From assembly GCA_964561025.1 (NCBI GenBank), contig CAZLNM010000010.1:8892-72891 (forward strand): a stretch of 64,000 bases of DNA. The letters are read 5' to 3'. This DNA is from JAAZNF01 sp964561025. Its GTDB lineage: Bacteria; Myxococcota; B64-G9. The translations under genes were made by a program, and so were the position numbers. Shown one piece after another: positions 8,770 to 17,206 of this stretch (its first letter is position 1; each line of letters begins with the position of its first letter). The notes beneath the pieces were generated by a model. That model saw only the letters and a program-made list of their open reading frames with translations, did no database searches and was not told the origin of the DNA.

Positions 8770-10920
8770 TCACCGCTCTCCGGCGATACCGCTCTTCTGC
8801 TTCTTTTCGATCCGCTGCAGGATGGCTTGCAAGGCTCGCTGGAGCTCGGCCGGCGAGAACAACCGGTCCAGGTCGGCCGAGCGGTTGTGCCGGCGCCGTT
8901 GGAAAAAGAACTCCCACTGGCTGCGGGTCTTCTTGTCGAACTGCAAGGCGGGCGCGCGGACACCATGGCAGCTTCCGCAGCCACGATTGAGGACCTGTTC
9001 TCCGTCCCACGAACCATTGCCGCTGAGCAACGGAGGCTTCGTCGGAGTATCCGCTGGTTTGGGTTGAGGCGGCGGAGGAGGTGTGACCGTAGCGACGACG
9101 GGGCCGGCTCCGCCTGGTGGCTCCGATGGGGGAGGCGGCGCGGGCTTGGGGGGAGAAGGAGCCTCGGCCACGGGCGTGGTCGTGGGCGGTGGCGTTGGGG
9201 CCGAGGGTTGTGCCACGGGAAGCGGTGGCGGAGCCGGCTCGGGCGTTGGCGGGGTCTTGGCCTCGCCGTGGCGAACCGGCGCCGGTGGGCGATGAGGCCG
9301 GCGGGGGTGATCCCGCCCCGGTGGGTCGACGACCGGTGAAGCGGGCGGCTGGGCGCTGCCGGGACCCGCCTCCGGGGAAGGCGCGGGCGCCGGGAGCGCG
9401 ACCAGGTTCGCCTCCAGGCGCAGCATGCCGGTCTCCTGGCCCGCGGCCTGGGCCGAAAAGGCCACGTACCCGTCTTTGCGCACCTCGATGGTGTGCATGG
9501 AATTGGGCACGATTCGCGTCTCGAAACCCTGCTCTCCCGCCACGCCGGCCTCGATCCCGTCGATCAACACCGTCGCCGGATGCGGCTTGGCGACGATGAC
9601 CAGGTTGGGTGAGGAGCTCGGCTGGGCGGTGGGAGGCGGGGCCGATCTGTCCGGGACGCTCCGGTCGAGGACGAACAACTTGACCGCGGCAAACGCCCCT
9701 CCCGCCAGGATCAGGAGAAGGGGCGCCAACCAGAGCCAGCGTCGCGGCTGCCTGGGACCCGTCGCGGCGGCTTGGCCGGCGGGCGTCTGGGGAGGGGTCG
9801 ATCCAATGGCGGTGGTCCCCGGCAGGCTCGGCAGGTTGACCTGGGGCAGCGTCATCTCCCCGGTCTTTCCTGGAACTGGCGGTGGCGCCGGCGGTCTCTC
9901 TGCCATCTGGCGCGCCTGCGCCAGCAGCGTCTTTTCGAACTCCCGCCGTTTTTGAATGCGCGCCTTGAAGGTCTCCTGGAACCAGCGGCGCGCGTCGGGG
10001 GCCGGGGCCAGGCCGCCGTTCTTTTCGGCGCAGGCGGCCAGGCGGGTCGCCAGTTCCTCACAGGTCTGGATGCGCTGCTCCCGGTCAGGGTGGGTGGCCG
10101 CGGCCACGATGTCGTCGAGTTCCCTGGGGAGATCACGTTCGAGCTGCGACGGCGGGATGAGTTTCTCGCTGCTGATGCGGTGGATCACCTCGCCAATGGT
10201 GACGTCGGGCTTGAAATCGAACGGCACCCGCAGCGTGAGCATCCGCCATAGCACCAGGCCCATGGCATAGACGTCGACGCGGTGGTCGATCTCGGAGAAC
10301 TTGAAGCAGTCGGGCGCCAGGTAGGAGAGCTTGCCCTTGATCACGCCGGGGGAGGTGAGGTCCATCTGCGCCGCCGCGGTCTTGGCGATGCCGAAATCGA
10401 TCACCTTGAGGTAGCCGCTGGAGTCGAGCATCAGGTTGTGCGGCCCCACGTCGCGGTGAACCAGGTTGAGCGGTTGCCCCTCAGCGCTCTTGGCGGTGTG
10501 GGCGTAATGCAGCGCCTCGCAGGCCTGGATCAGCAGCCGGGCCAGGACGGAGAGCGGCATGCGGCGCCGCGCGCGGGCCAGGGCGCGCGCCACGTACTCG
10601 AGGTTCTCCCCGTCGAGGTACTCCATGACGATGGCCACGGCATCGCCCATGCGGCACAGGTCGAAGACCTTCACCACGTGTGGGTGGTTGAGCTGGGAGA
10701 CCGTGCGTGCCTCTCGCACGAACAGCATCACCGAGTCGTCCGCCTGCGAGATCTTGCCGGCCTTGATGCGTTTTACCACCACCAGTTGCTCGAAGCCGGC
10801 CGCGCCGCGCTGGATGCCCAGGAAGACGTCCGCCATGCCTCCGCTCCCCAGCCGGGCCAGCAGCAGGTAGCGGTCCTTGATGTCGGTCTGGATGCGCAGG
10901 CTGGTATTTACGTCAACCAT
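8770..10920 (-). CDS. Membrane Ser/Thr kinase with PEGA domain and C-terminal c-type heme motif
   Basis: 716 residues. Start ATG 10920 has GAGGTG eight bases upstream. Residues 18-290 are a Hanks-type kinase: Gly loop GSGGMADV (25-32), Lys50, HRDVGPHN (155-162; the usual Lys/Ser after HRDV is Gly), DFG (175-177). One membrane helix spans 394-417. Outside follow a PEGA-like domain (about 438-508), a long Pro-rich stretch, and a C-terminal domain with a CxxCH heme-attachment site (Cys648, Cys651, His652) plus a second His at 678 in place of a Met ligand. This puts a predicted c-type cytochrome in the periplasm on the same chain as a cytoplasmic kinase, suggesting redox or ligand sensing. First gene of an operon with a porin-like protein and a lipase-like lipoprotein. 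Confidence 0.85.
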   Translation of the reverse strand: MVDVNTSLRIQTDIKDRYLLLARLGSGGMADVFLGIQRGAAGFEQLVVVKRIKAGKISQADDSVMLFVREARTVSQLNHPHVVKVFDLCRMGDAVAIVMEYLDGENLEYVARALARARRRMPLSVLARLLIQACEALHYAHTAKSAEGQPLNLVHRDVGPHNLMLDSSGYLKVIDFGIAKTAAAQMDLTSPGVIKGKLSYLAPDCFKFSEIDHRVDVYAMGLVLWRMLTLRVPFDFKPDVTIGEVIHRISSEKLIPPSQLERDLPRELDDIVAAATHPDREQRIQTCEELATRLAACAEKNGGLAPAPDARRWFQETFKARIQKRREFEKTLLAQARQMAERPPAPPPVPGKTGEMTLPQVNLPSLPGTTAIGSTPPQTPAGQAAATGPRQPRRWLWLAPLLLILAGGAFAAVKLFVLDRSVPDRSAPPPTAQPSSSPNLVIVAKPHPATVLIDGIEAGVAGEQGFETRIVPNSMHTIEVRKDGYVAFSAQAAGQETGMLRLEANLVALPAPAPSPEAGPGSAQPPASPVVDPPGRDHPRRPHRPPAPVRHGEAKTPPTPEPAPPPLPVAQPSAPTPPPTTTPVAEAPSPPKPAPPPPSEPPGGAGPVVATVTPPPPPQPKPADTPTKPPLLSGNGSWDGEQVLNRGCGSCHGVRAPALQFDKKTRSQWEFFFQRRRHNRSADLDRLFSPAELQRALQAILQRIEKKQKSGIAGER

Positions 10921-10955
10921 GCTCCCGACACCTCGATGGAAAATCTCTTGTTGGG

Positions 10956-10985
10956 ATCCTAGACCCCTTTGCGCCGTGAGATCAA
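10956..10985 (-). promoter_or_regulatory. Sigma70-type promoter for the kinase-porin-lipase operon
   Basis: Minus strand: TTGATC (10985-10980), 18-nt spacer, TAGGAT (10961-10956). The expected start of transcription is near 10949, giving an untranslated leader of about 30 bases with the ribosome site. Confidence 0.5.
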
Positions 10986-11054
10986 GTTCCCCAAGAGTCC
11001 AGGCCCGAGCCACGGTGCCGTCATTGTCGCCGAACCCACACCACGATTTGACAC

Positions 11055-11846
11055 TTGTCCGGAGTTCTGACAAAGATTCGCATCGTAACACCGCGGCAGC
11101 GACCCCGCGGGCCGGGAGAGATCACGCTCCTCATCACCGCCATCTCGATCGGTTTCGTGCACACCCTGGTCGGGCCCGATCACTACGTGCCCTTCATCGT
11201 GATCGGCCGCGCGCGGCGCTGGGGGTTGGGGCGGCTGATGCTGCTCACCTTCGCCTGCGGCCTGGGCCACGTGCTCTCCAGCGTCGTCATCGGCCTGGTC
11301 GGCATCGCCCTGGGCAAGTCGTTGAGCCACATCCAGGGTGTCGAGGAGATGCGTGGCGAGTGGGCGGGCTGGGCGCTCATCCTGTTCGGGGCGGGGTACG
11401 GGGCGTGGGGGCTGTGGCGGGCGCTGCGCGGAAAGCACCCGGCGCACGCGCACCTGCACCCGGACGGGACCGTCCACCGGCACGGGCACGACCATCCGGC
11501 GCAGGCGGAGCATCCCCCGGTGCACGAGCACCCGCACGCCGAGGGCGAGCCGCAGTCCTGGAAGAGCCTGACGCCGTGGGTGCTGTTCATCGTCTTCGTG
11601 CTGGGGCCCTGCGAGCCGCTCATCCCGCTGTTCTTCGCCTCGGCGCTCTCCGGCTCCTGGCACGAGGTGCTGCTGGTCACGCTCGGCTACTCCGCCGCCA
11701 CGCTGGCCGCCATGCACGCGCTGGTGGCGGCCTTCTGGCTGGGCCTGCGAAAGATCTCGCTCGGCCCGCTGGAGCGCTTCAGCCACGTCCTGGCCGGAGG
11801 GGTGGTGCTGCTGTCGGGCGTGGGTATAGTGTTCTTCGATCTGTAG
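11055..11846 (+). CDS. UreH/RcnA/SafE-like multi-pass metal transporter with His-rich loop
   Basis: 263 residues from a TTG start; no better in-frame start is seen before the first membrane helix, so the start is uncertain. Six hydrophobic segments surround a cytoplasmic loop of about 45 residues packed with His (HAHLHPDGTVHRHGHDHPAQ and more). The first helix carries HTLVGPDH, close to the HxxxxDH metal signature of nickel/cobalt transporters and UreH-like proteins but with one extra residue. Transport of a divalent metal (Ni, Co or similar) is likely; direction is not shown by sequence. It is transcribed away from the heme kinase operon across 134 bases. Confidence 0.65.
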   Translation: MSGVLTKIRIVTPRQRPRGPGEITLLITAISIGFVHTLVGPDHYVPFIVIGRARRWGLGRLMLLTFACGLGHVLSSVVIGLVGIALGKSLSHIQGVEEMRGEWAGWALILFGAGYGAWGLWRALRGKHPAHAHLHPDGTVHRHGHDHPAQAEHPPVHEHPHAEGEPQSWKSLTPWVLFIVFVLGPCEPLIPLFFASALSGSWHEVLLVTLGYSAATLAAMHALVAAFWLGLRKISLGPLERFSHVLAGGVVLLSGVGIVFFDL

Positions 11847-11868
11847 TGTCCCATCGTCCTTCGCTTCC

Positions 11869-11897
11869 TTGACTCGAGCGTAGCGAGCCGTTACCCT
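11869..11897 (+). promoter_or_regulatory. Sigma70-type promoter for the second kinase operon
   Basis: TTGACT (11869-11874), 17-nt spacer, TACCCT (11892-11897). Transcription should start near 11904, about 34 bases before the ATG at 11938. Confidence 0.55.
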
Positions 11898-11937
11898 CGG
11901 CGCTGGCCGCGGCCGGCGGGCCGGGCCGGGAGCGCGC

Positions 11938-13541
11938 ATGTTCCAGCCGGCGCAATTCGGCAAGTACTACCTCTACGAGCGCATCGCCGTCGGCGGCATG
12001 GCCGAGATCTACAAGGCCAGGATGTACGGGGTGGACGGCTTCGAAAAGAACATGGTGGTGAAACAGATCCTGCCGCAGTACGCGCGCAACAAGGACTTCA
12101 TCACCATGTTCGTGGACGAGGCCAAGATCACCGTCTCCTTGCAGCACGGCAACATCGTGCCGGTGTACGAGCTGGGCCAGATCGACGGGGTCTACTACCT
12201 GTCCATGGACCTCATCGACGGCAAGAACCTGGGCGAGCTCCTCGACGCCGGCCNNNNNNNNNNAAGAACCAGCGCCTGTCGGTGCCCCACGCCCTGTACA
12301 TCGCCTGCGAGATCCTGGCCGGGCTGGACTACGCCCACCGCAAGACCGACGAGCGCGGCAACCCCCTGGGCATCGTCCACCGCGACGTCTCGCCCCAGAA
12401 CGTGCTGGTGTCTTACGAGGGCGAGGTGAAGATCGTCGACTTCGGCATCGCCCGCGCCGCCACCAAGGTCCACTCCACCCAGGCCGGGGTGATCAAGGGC
12501 AAGTTCGGTTACATGTCCCCCGAGCAGGCCATGGGCAAGGACGTGGACGCCCGCTCGGACGTGTTCGCCGCCGGCATCCTGCTGTACGAGATGCTGACGC
12601 TGGAGCGGCTGTTCTACAGCGAGACCGACGTGGTCACGCTGGACCGCGTGAAACGCGCCGACGTGCCCACGCCCTCGCGCACCAACCCGAACCTCCCGCC
12701 CCAGCTCGACGCCATCGTGTTCAAGGCCCTGGCGCGCCGTCCCGAGGACCGCTACCAGTCGGCGGGGGAGATGCGGCTGGCCATCTCGCGCTTTTTATAT
12801 GGGCTCCCGGTGGAGGCCTCGGCCAACACGCTCTCCGCCTACCTCAAGCGGCTCTTCCAGGCCGAGCTGGAAGAACGGCGCAAGCAACCGCCCATCCAGG
12901 TGCCGGCCCCGGCCCCGGCGGCTCCTCCGCGGGCCCAGCTCATCGCCTCGGCGCCGGCGATCCCGGCCCCGGCCGCGGCGCCGGCTCCGGCCGCGCCCCG
13001 TCCCGCCCCGAGGCCGGCCGCGCCCGCCGGGCCGGAGGCGCTCTTTGGTGACGGGCCGCTGGGGGTGCCGGCAGGGCAGGCCCACGTCCCTGCGGCGGAC
13101 TCCGGGCTCGCGCTCCCGGCGCTGGAAGAAGAGGCGGTGGACGACGACTTCAGCTTCAAACGGGCCGCCCGGCGCGCTCGCTGGATCGGCATCGCGGTGG
13201 CGGTGGTGGCCTTGGCGCTGGGAGTGATCTTCCTGGGCGGCCCCATTGTCCGGCTTCTCTCGGGAGACGGCGCCGGTACCAGCCGCCTGGCCAAGCAGAG
13301 CCTGGGCACGCTGGTGGTGCGCAGCCGGCCCACCGGCGCCTCGGTGTACTTCGGAAACCAGAAGGTGGGCACCACCGACGTCCGCATCGGCGACATCGAT
13401 CCCAAGAAGGACTACGAGCTGGTGCTCACCCTGGAAGGGTACCCGCCCTATTCGCGAAAGATCGTCCCCTCGGACTTCAAACCCGAGGCGGAGATGACCA
13501 TCCAGGTGTTCAAGGACTGGACCGCCGACGCCCTGAAGTGA
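11938..13541 (+). CDS. Membrane Ser/Thr kinase with PEGA domain (interrupted by an assembly gap)
   Basis: About 530 residues plus the unknown gap. Before the gap: glycine loop (AVGGMAEIYKA) and catalytic Lys in VVKQI. After the gap: HRDVSPQN, DFG and the activation segment GYMSPEQAM with APE-like end. A Pro/Ala-rich linker follows, then one membrane helix (IGIAVAVVALALGVIFLGG), then a periplasmic PEGA domain (LVVRSRPTGASVYFGNQKVG). The two halves lie in different frames only because the N-run has an arbitrary length; the true insert must be 2 modulo 3. The kinase should phosphorylate cytoplasmic targets in response to a wall or periplasmic signal. It heads an operon with a coiled-coil protein and a secreted protein. 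Confidence 0.85.
12254..12263. other. Assembly gap (10 N) inside kinase domain
   Basis: Ten N replace part of the kinase between the hinge region (DLIDGKNLGELLDAG) and the next helix (SVPHALYIACEIL). The length is a placeholder. Confidence 0.98.
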
Positions 13542-13559
13542 CCCGGAGGTGGCGAGGAC

Positions 13560-14372
13560 ATGGCATCCAAGCTGGAGAAGGCCCAACTGGAATACGAGTC
13601 GATGCTGCGAGACCTGGGCGAGAAGGCCCGCATGGTGAACATGCTCGACAAGGCCAGCCCGGCGGCGCGCCAGGGGCTCGACCGCGCCCGCGAGAACCTC
13701 TCGGACCGCAAGACCGAGCTCGACTTCATCCACAGCGAGATCGAGCGCCAGCAGGCGGAGCTGGCGGAGCGCAAGGCCAAGCTCGAGGCCGACATCGCCG
13801 CCACCCGCGAGGCCCTCTCCAAGACCACAAAGAGCCTGGACGCCAAGAAGGGCAAGATCGATCCGCTCAAGAAGAAACTCACCGGCGCCGAGTACGACAT
13901 CAAGTTCGTGCAGAAGTCGCTGGAGGAGGAGCAGCGCAAGCTCAAGGTGGCGGAGGAGAAGGAAGACCCCAAGAAGATCAAGGAGCACCAGGAGATCATC
14001 GCCCGCATCAAGATCGACTACATGCGCAGGCAGAAGGAGATCAACGACCTCAAACGGCAGATCTCGGAATTCTCCAACCCGACCAAGTCCCTGGGGGGCT
14101 CCATCGAGGAGCTGGAGCAGAAGCTCGACGCCTTGGAGGAGGAACTGGAGGGTTTCGAGGAGTGCGAGGAGCAGCAGATCCTGGAGGACCTGCGAAAGCA
14201 GCACGCCGACAAGGAGAAAGAAGTTCGCATCGGCGAGGCGGCGGTGCTGGACGCCATGGCCGACCTGGGCGAGGACCTCTACGAACGGCGCATCTCTCAC
14301 CCGGTGCTCAACAAGTACTACGCGGACCTGGACGTGCTGGCCCGCACCATCGACGAGATGCAGAAGAAATGA
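13560..14372 (+). CDS. Cytoplasmic coiled-coil protein
   Basis: 270 residues. The ATG is preceded by GGAGGTGGCGAGG, a strong ribosome site. No signal peptide or membrane helix. Nearly the whole chain is charged heptad-type coiled coil (KLEADIAATREALSKTTKSL, EEQRKLKVAEEKE), with a short break around ISEFSNPTKSLGG. It lies 18 bases after the PEGA kinase and overlaps the next gene by 4 bases, so it is probably a partner or substrate of that kinase; this is inferred from position only. I do not recognise a named family. Confidence 0.75.
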   Translation: MASKLEKAQLEYESMLRDLGEKARMVNMLDKASPAARQGLDRARENLSDRKTELDFIHSEIERQQAELAERKAKLEADIAATREALSKTTKSLDAKKGKIDPLKKKLTGAEYDIKFVQKSLEEEQRKLKVAEEKEDPKKIKEHQEIIARIKIDYMRRQKEINDLKRQISEFSNPTKSLGGSIEELEQKLDALEEELEGFEECEEQQILEDLRKQHADKEKEVRIGEAAVLDAMADLGEDLYERRISHPVLNKYYADLDVLARTIDEMQKK

Positions 14373-15868
14373 CTGTGCGGCATCGGCGTCGAGGATGTCG
14401 GCTGGCGTGGCTGCTCTTGTGCCTGGCCTGCGCCTGTCGCAAGGGCGCGCCTTCGGAAGAGGGGTTCGTGGTGGTGCTGGCGCGGGTCGGGGACGCCGGC
14501 GCGGCCGAGGAACTCAGGGCCGAGCTGGCCGGGCTGGATCCGGAGCTGGCCGACGCCTCGGTCCGGATCGTGAACGATGCGCCGGGCGCCGCGACGTACC
14601 TTTTGCTCAGCCGGCCCTTTCCCACCCGCGAGGAGGCCGAGGGCTTGCGGCGGAGGCTGGAGCAGACGCATCGCACCGGCCTGGACGTCATCGAGATGCC
14701 GCCGGTGGCCGGCCCGACCGCGACGGAGGTGGCGCCCGGCAGTCGCCCGCTCTTGCTCTCGCTCCTGCCGGCCCCCGGAGGCGAACTCGAGCTGGAGGCG
14801 GTGCGGTGGGCCGCGGCTGAGGCCGGACCGCCGGCGCCAGGTACTCCGGCGGTGCTCGATCGGTTCGAGGCGCGCTTGCAGAAGATCTCCTGCCGGCAAC
14901 AGGCCCGGGCCGCCTGGCGCGCCCCCGATGGCGGGCGGCTGCTTGCCTGGGTGTGCGAGGGAGCGGCGGAGGAGCTGTTACCGGCCATCCATCGGGCGCT
15001 GCTCACGGTTCCCGAGGTGATCCGGCCCCCGCCGGCGCGGCGGGCGGGAAGCAAGAAGGGCAAGAGGGCCCCGCCAGCCCGCTTGCCGGCCGTGGCCGAT
15101 ATCCTGGAGGAGGCCATGCCGCTCCCGGCCGCCAGCCCCGCCCGGTTGCCTTGGGGGGAGGCCGGCGCCCATTCCTTTTCGGTCAAGCTGCCCAAGGAGC
15201 GCGGTGCGCCGGCCGCTGAATGGGCGGCCCGCCTGGCTCCGCTTCCTTCGGGCAAGGGCGTCTTCCTGGCGCTGGCGACATCGCCGGAGCTTCTGGATCG
15301 CGCCATGATGCGACGCGGGCTGGGCACCCCCCGAGGCTTGCTCGACGCAAGGGAGCTCCGAGGGCTCGACGCGCTGCTCCCCGCGTGGCAATCCCAGGGC
15401 GAAAAGCTCACGGGGTTGGGCTTCGAGCGTCTGGCCGACTTCGCCCGGGCCCAGGGAGCTGCGGCGGACGGGACGCAGGGGAGGATCCCGGTCCTGCTGG
15501 CTTCGTTCTGCCAGGAGGGAGAATGCTGGACCCTGCGGGCGGTGGAGCTTGCCGATCCTGCTTCGGCGATCCAGCTCTACGACCGCCTGCTGGTGGGACC
15601 GCGGGCGGACTTCGTGCGCCGGGTGCTCTCCGACAAGAAGTTCAAGGTGAATTACGACGTGGGTCTTTCCATGCGGGAGATCGGGCGGGGGAGCGGCTGG
15701 CAACTTCGCGGCGCCGGGGGAGGGAAGTGGCGCGAGCTGTACTTCACCCGCGAGCGGCGCGCGTTCCTGCTCCAGGCGGGGGAGCCGGTCAAGGGCCAGC
15801 CGGAGCTGGACTTGGTCGAGAAGGCGCTGCGGCTCCCCGAGCAGGGTCCGGGCGCCGGGGGGCCGTGA
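14369..15868 (+). CDS. Secreted protein with SPOR-like N-terminal repeat, function unknown
   Basis: 499 residues. The ATG overlaps the upstream stop (ATGA). The N-terminus is basic then hydrophobic and Cys-rich (RLAWLLLCLACACRK), so export is likely; Cys21 or Cys23 could be lipidated but neither fits the lipobox perfectly. Residues about 30-110 (VVVLARVGDAGAAEELRAEL, then YLLLSRPFPTREEAEGLRRR) have the beta-alpha-beta pattern of SPOR-type domains, which bind peptidoglycan. The rest has no family I can name. Last gene of the kinase operon; it meets the OsmC gene tail to tail with 8 bases between them. Confidence 0.65.
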   Translation: MTVRHRRRGCRLAWLLLCLACACRKGAPSEEGFVVVLARVGDAGAAEELRAELAGLDPELADASVRIVNDAPGAATYLLLSRPFPTREEAEGLRRRLEQTHRTGLDVIEMPPVAGPTATEVAPGSRPLLLSLLPAPGGELELEAVRWAAAEAGPPAPGTPAVLDRFEARLQKISCRQQARAAWRAPDGGRLLAWVCEGAAEELLPAIHRALLTVPEVIRPPPARRAGSKKGKRAPPARLPAVADILEEAMPLPAASPARLPWGEAGAHSFSVKLPKERGAPAAEWAARLAPLPSGKGVFLALATSPELLDRAMMRRGLGTPRGLLDARELRGLDALLPAWQSQGEKLTGLGFERLADFARAQGAAADGTQGRIPVLLASFCQEGECWTLRAVELADPASAIQLYDRLLVGPRADFVRRVLSDKKFKVNYDVGLSMREIGRGSGWQLRGAGGGKWRELYFTRERRAFLLQAGEPVKGQPELDLVEKALRLPEQGPGAGGP

Positions 15869-15876
15869 GCCCGGCC

Positions 15877-16296
15877 TCAGGGGGCGGGTTCGATCCGGTG
15901 GCGAGTCTCGATGACCGGGTTCCCCTGGAGCGTGGCGCGCACCGAGCAGTACTTCTCGTAAGACAGCGAGATGGCCCGGGCCACTGCCGCCTCGTCGATG
16001 TCATGCCCCCGCACCACGAACTCGAGCTCGATGCGGATAAAGCGCTTGGGATGGTCCGGCGCCCGTTCGCCGCGCAGGCGAATCTCGAACCCGGTGACGG
16101 CCTGTTTCTTCTTCTTGAGGATGGAGATGACGTCCATGGCGGTGCAGCCACCGAGCGCGAGCAACAGCATCTCCATGGGATGGACCGCGCTGTCCGCCCC
16201 GCCGCCTTCCTTCCCCCCGTCCAGCAACACCGCGTGCCCCGAGGGGGCCTCTCCCACGAACTGGAGCCCGTCCGTCCACTTGAGCCTCGCTTCCAT
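15877..16296 (-). CDS. OsmC/Ohr-family peroxide-detoxifying protein
   Basis: 139 residues. ATG 16296 has AAGGAGG seven bases upstream. Both catalytic Cys of the family are present, in LLALGGCTAMD and in EKYCSVRATL. The spacing and the HPMEMLLLALGGC segment match the YhfA-like branch of OsmC proteins, thiol peroxidases that reduce organic hydroperoxides in the cytoplasm. Length is normal. It is transcribed divergently from the ribosomal L3 gene over a 110-base gap. Confidence 0.85.
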   Translation of the reverse strand: MEARLKWTDGLQFVGEAPSGHAVLLDGGKEGGGADSAVHPMEMLLLALGGCTAMDVISILKKKKQAVTGFEIRLRGERAPDHPKRFIRIELEFVVRGHDIDEAAVARAISLSYEKYCSVRATLQGNPVIETRHRIEPAP

Positions 16297-16342
16297 GCAA
16301 GCCTCCTTCTTTCCCTTCTCCCGGTGATATCGCAAAAAATGC

Positions 16343-16370
16343 TTGCCAACGCAAAATCCGTCCATATAAT
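16343..16370 (+). promoter_or_regulatory. Strong promoter for solitary rplC
   Basis: TTGCCA (16343-16348), 16-nt spacer, perfect TATAAT (16365-16370). Start of transcription near 16377, giving a 30-base leader that contains AGAAGGAG before the ATG. This is the closest match to consensus in the window. Confidence 0.65.
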
Positions 16371-16406
16371 GGTGCGCCCTGTTGGTTGAAATAGAAGGAG
16401 TCTTCC

Positions 16407-17054
16407 ATGTCGAGTGCAATCCTTGGCCGAAAGATCGGAATGCTGCGCCTCTTCGATCCCAGCGGAAACGCCGTCTCCTGCACCGTGGTGCAGGCCGGCC
16501 CCTGCGTGGTGCTGCAGAAGATGAACGCCACCAAGCACGGCTACAGCGCCATCCAGATCGGCTTCGAGGAGGCCCGGCCGAATCGCATCAACAAGTCCCA
16601 CGCCGGCCAGTTCGCCCGTCTCAACCTGAAGCCCATGAAGGTCCTGCGCGAGATCCGCATGCCGGCCGACAAGGTCGAGGCCCTGAAGGTGGGCGACACG
16701 CTCACGGTGGGCATCTTCCAGGACGGCGAGCTGGTGGACGTCATCGGGACCAGCAAGGGCCGGGGATTCGCCGGCGTGGTCAAGCGCTACCACTTCGCCG
16801 GGCATCCGCAGACCCGCGGCACCCACTTCTACCGCCGTCACCCGGGCTCGATCGGACACCGCGAGTGCCCCGGCAAGGTGTGGAAGGGCAAGAAGCTCCC
16901 CGGCCACATGGGCGACGAGAGGATCACCACCCAGAACCTCCGGCTGTTCAAGGTGGACGCCGAGAAGAACCTGCTCCTCATCCGCGGAAGTGTGCCAGGA
17001 TACAACGGTGCCCTGGTGATGATCCGCAAGGCCAAGAAGGCCGCCAAGGCCTGA
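16407..17054 (+). CDS. rplC: 50S ribosomal protein L3 (uL3), solitary gene
   Basis: 215 residues, full length. The N-terminus ILGRKIGMLRLF and the signature segment GTSKGRGFAGVVKRYHFAGH, with PGSIG and GKKLPGHMGDERIT, identify L3, which binds 23S rRNA and helps form the peptidyl-transferase centre. A ribosome site (AGAAGGAG) lies six bases before the ATG. In the E. coli protein PrmB methylates a Gln in the SIGQNQTPG segment; here it reads SIGHRECPG, so that Gln is absent. In most bacteria L3 is the second gene of the S10 operon; here it stands alone between an OsmC gene and an envelope gene cluster. It may be the only copy or a second one; this window cannot tell. Confidence 0.95.
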   Translation: MSSAILGRKIGMLRLFDPSGNAVSCTVVQAGPCVVLQKMNATKHGYSAIQIGFEEARPNRINKSHAGQFARLNLKPMKVLREIRMPADKVEALKVGDTLTVGIFQDGELVDVIGTSKGRGFAGVVKRYHFAGHPQTRGTHFYRRHPGSIGHRECPGKVWKGKKLPGHMGDERITTQNLRLFKVDAEKNLLLIRGSVPGYNGALVMIRKAKKAAKA

Positions 17055-17122
17055 TCCGGCCCCCGATTTCCATACTGGTTGTTCCCTTCTGACGCACCGG
17101 TTCAACCGGGTGCAAAAAGTAC

Positions 17123-17149
17123 TTGCGTCCCGATCTTGCTTGTTATACA
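17123..17149 (+). promoter_or_regulatory. Possible promoter of the envelope-machine cluster
   Basis: TATACA at 17144-17149 is a good -10 element. The best -35 candidate, TTGCGT at 17123-17128, leaves only 15 bases between them. Transcription would start near 17156, about 50 bases before the first beta-barrel gene. Confidence 0.3.
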
Positions 17150-17206
17150 GGGGACGCAGGCATGGACGGCCGTTATCAACCTCACCTGCATGGAGAGAGT
17201 GAAACC

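Noticed and set aside
11048..11053. Perfect TTGACA before the His-rich transporter
   Set aside because: No TAnnnT element lies 16-18 bases downstream, and the only plausible start codon sits inside the would-be promoter.
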